A stretch of 14,003 nucleotides of DNA from an uncultured Clostridia bacterium. Lineage in GTDB: Bacteria > Bacillota > Clostridia > Oscillospirales > Oscillospiraceae. Below the pieces are notes generated by a model. The model saw nothing but the letters and a program-made list of their open reading frames with translations, ran no database searches and was not told the DNA's origin. The stretch's first letter is position 1. The number at the start of each line of letters is the position of its first letter. A program made the translations under genes and the position numbers. The stretch is from contig CALLZZ010000162.1 of the NCBI GenBank assembly GCA_937858235.1, positions 1-14,003 on the forward strand, in the 5' to 3' direction. This document shows, piece by piece, positions 13,233 through 14,003 of the stretch.

Positions 13233-13253
13233 TGTAAGGTCATCTCCCTTACA
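13233..13253 (-). promoter_or_regulatory. Perfect 7-bp hairpin in the leader of the 68-residue gene
   Basis: TGTAAGG (13233-13239) and CCTTACA (13247-13253) are exact inverted repeats around a seven-base loop. The hairpin overlaps the end of the repeated unit and lies ~10 bases upstream of the ribosome site GAGGTGG of the next gene. It could be an operator palindrome or an RNA leader hairpin. It has no T-run after it. The other copy of the unit lacks it. Confidence 0.5.
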
Positions 13254-13302
13254 AGTCACAGTCAAAGGAAACAGTCGGTTTATTAGCCCCTTGGAAATAT
13301 TT
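13245..13302 (-). repeat. Intergenic unit, copy 1 (post-stop element)
   Basis: This is the partner of 8567-8625. It starts next to the TAA of the sigma-like gene with AAATATTTCC, continues AAGGGGCTAA, and ends with the same 15-mer TTTGACTGTGACTTG followed by AGGGA. The middle part differs: the terminator stem of copy 2 is reduced to short AAGG/CCTT and AAAC/GTTT pairings with no T-run, so it probably does not terminate. The ends are better kept than the middle, which argues for a protein or promoter site rather than chance. Confidence 0.6.
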
Positions 13303-13860
13303 TTAGAAATTCTTTTTTATAATCTCTAAGATGCGTTTTTTATGGTTGTAAACGGTTGGTACACTCATGCCAAGAATCTCAGCAGTTTCTGTTAATGAAC
13401 ATTCTTCTATAAAGAGAAGCTTGTAAACTTCCTGCTGTCTGTCAGTCATGGTATCTACAAGTTCATGCAAATGTTCTACTGCTGGCGATACATTATCTCC
13501 AAATGAAAATGATGTATCTTCTAAGAACTTCTGCTTATCCGATGAATCGTCATCAGAATCTGCGTAGTAATCTAATGACAAATTCCAGCCAATTGGGTAC
13601 TTTTCACCTGGATGTTCTTCTTCCCATTCTTTTCTTGCAGCTTTTTCGTCTGCTGACATAGGTGGATGTCCATTTTTACAGTTGTAATAAACCTCACTGT
13701 CATCCAATGAATGAAGTGTAGATATCCAGGCTTCGGTTATTTCATTTTCTCCTGGTCGAATAATAATGTTGTCTTGATGATAGCCTCCATTGCCATCTGG
13801 TACACTGATTGGGTATCTGTATACCCCACGATCTTCTGTTCTTGTTTTACGAATTTTCAT
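13303..13860 (-). CDS. Sigma-70 region-4-like phage transcription factor
   Basis: A 185-residue protein with a clear C-terminal region-4-type DNA-binding domain: VDTMTDRQQEVYKLLFIEEC (135-154), then SLTETAEILGMSVPTVYNHK (155-174) as the helix-turn-helix. No region 2 core-binding helix is apparent in the N-terminal ~130 residues, which are instead acidic and rich in Asp/Glu/Trp (EKAARKEWEEEHPGEKYPIG, a DSDDDSSD stretch). It may therefore act as a partial sigma or activator. I see YRYPISVPDGNGG and DNIIIRPGENEITEAW near the start. The frame opens at 13911, but ATG 13860 has AAGGGAA about seven bases ahead and gives a natural N-terminus (MKIRKTRTEDRG). That ribosome site is buried in a 10-bp stem (13866-13908). 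It is the first gene of the module in this window and likely controls the downstream genes, perhaps including the two repeated intergenic units. Confidence 0.82.
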   Translation of the reverse strand: MKIRKTRTEDRGVYRYPISVPDGNGGYHQDNIIIRPGENEITEAWISTLHSLDDSEVYYNCKNGHPPMSADEKAARKEWEEEHPGEKYPIGWNLSLDYYADSDDDSSDKQKFLEDTSFSFGDNVSPAVEHLHELVDTMTDRQQEVYKLLFIEECSLTETAEILGMSVPTVYNHKKRILEIIKKNF

Positions 13861-13908
13861 AAAAATTCCCTTGCCTTTCTGCCTGGTTCTTGCAGAGGGG
13901 CAAGGGAA
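13861..13908 (-). promoter_or_regulatory. Two-tier hairpin plus T5 at the start codon of the sigma-like gene
   Basis: TTCCCTTGCC (13866-13875) and GGCAAGGGAA (13899-13908) pair over ten bases. After a two-base internal mismatch, TCTGC (13878-13882) pairs with GCAGA (13892-13896) around a nine-base loop. In the minus-strand RNA the stem ends directly in UUUUU and then AUG (13860-13858). The stem contains the only good ribosome site, AAGGGAA. It can therefore act as an attenuator (stem plus U-tract) or by hiding the ribosome site. Confidence 0.75.
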
Positions 13909-13925
13909 CAAATATGGTACGTGCT

Positions 13926-13985
13926 TATGAAGTACACCAATTGAAAAGGCCTGATTAGGGCATAAGGAAAAAAGGGTACTTCATA
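13926..13985. repeat. 10-bp perfect inverted repeat upstream of the module
   Basis: TATGAAGTAC (13926-13935) is repeated inverted as GTACTTCATA (13976-13985), with 40 bases between. Each arm contains the GTAC palindrome. It lies just upstream of the sigma-like gene and its hairpin, in the only non-coding stretch at this end. Paired operator sites of a repressor are a reasonable guess; a promoter -10/-35 pair is not obvious between them. Confidence 0.45.
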
Positions 13986-14003
13986 TTGCACCCATCACTG
14001 CTT

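Noticed and set aside
1..14003. CRISPR array, tRNA or rRNA genes, complete insertion sequence
   Set aside because: No regularly spaced repeats, cloverleaf or rRNA-like blocks, and no transposase frame were seen on either strand.

Overview
The window looks like the replication and early-packaging segment of a tailed-phage genome, most likely a prophage or prophage remnant in a low-GC Firmicute of the Clostridia (Lachnospiraceae-like). This assignment is by gene content and order, strong GGAGG ribosome sites and AT-rich gaps; no search was possible. Every gene I can support lies on the minus strand, so the module reads from right (about 14000) to left (1). Genes are tightly packed, with many ATGA, GTGA or TAATG stop/start overlaps, as in one or a few long operons.

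Right end (about 14003-12659): a sigma-70 region-4-like protein whose start codon is preceded by a strong hairpin plus T5 tract; an intergenic unit that recurs elsewhere in the window; then two small proteins of unknown function. Middle right (12662-8624): a RecB/AddB/Cas4-like DUF2800 nuclease with a four-Cys iron-sulfur signature, an Enc34-type ssDNA-binding protein (DUF2815), a 60-residue membrane peptide and a family A DNA polymerase with its 3'-5' exonuclease domain. The polymerase is followed by an intrinsic terminator embedded in the second copy of the repeated unit.

Middle (8525-4640): a Bro-N/KilA-C antirepressor, a DUF4406-like deoxyribosyltransferase-fold protein, a P4-type primase/SF3 helicase split by an apparent one-base frameshift, a large imperfect inverted repeat with an AT-rich core, then a VRR-NUC nuclease. 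Left (4659-1): an SNF2-type helicase, an ArpU/RinA/sigma-like regulator, an HNH endonuclease, a P27-type small terminase, a 48-residue protein, a ParB-domain/beta-class DNA methyltransferase and the first ~45 codons of a C5-cytosine methyltransferase. That last gene is broken at about position 50, where AT-rich unrelated DNA begins. The large terminase and structural genes expected next are not in the window.

Working model: the sigma-like protein may control the module. Polymerase, SSB, primase-helicase and nuclease/helicases carry out replication and recombination. The second regulator sits at the switch to packaging (HNH plus TerS), and the methyltransferases protect phage DNA. I see no wholly new protein system. 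The least explained material is non-coding: a duplicated post-stop intergenic unit, a pair of hairpins sharing a GGAGTAATC core, the ~100-bp inverted repeat beside the primase, and the start-codon hairpin. No tRNA, rRNA, CRISPR array or complete insertion sequence was seen, and no stretch over 300 bases lacks a gene.
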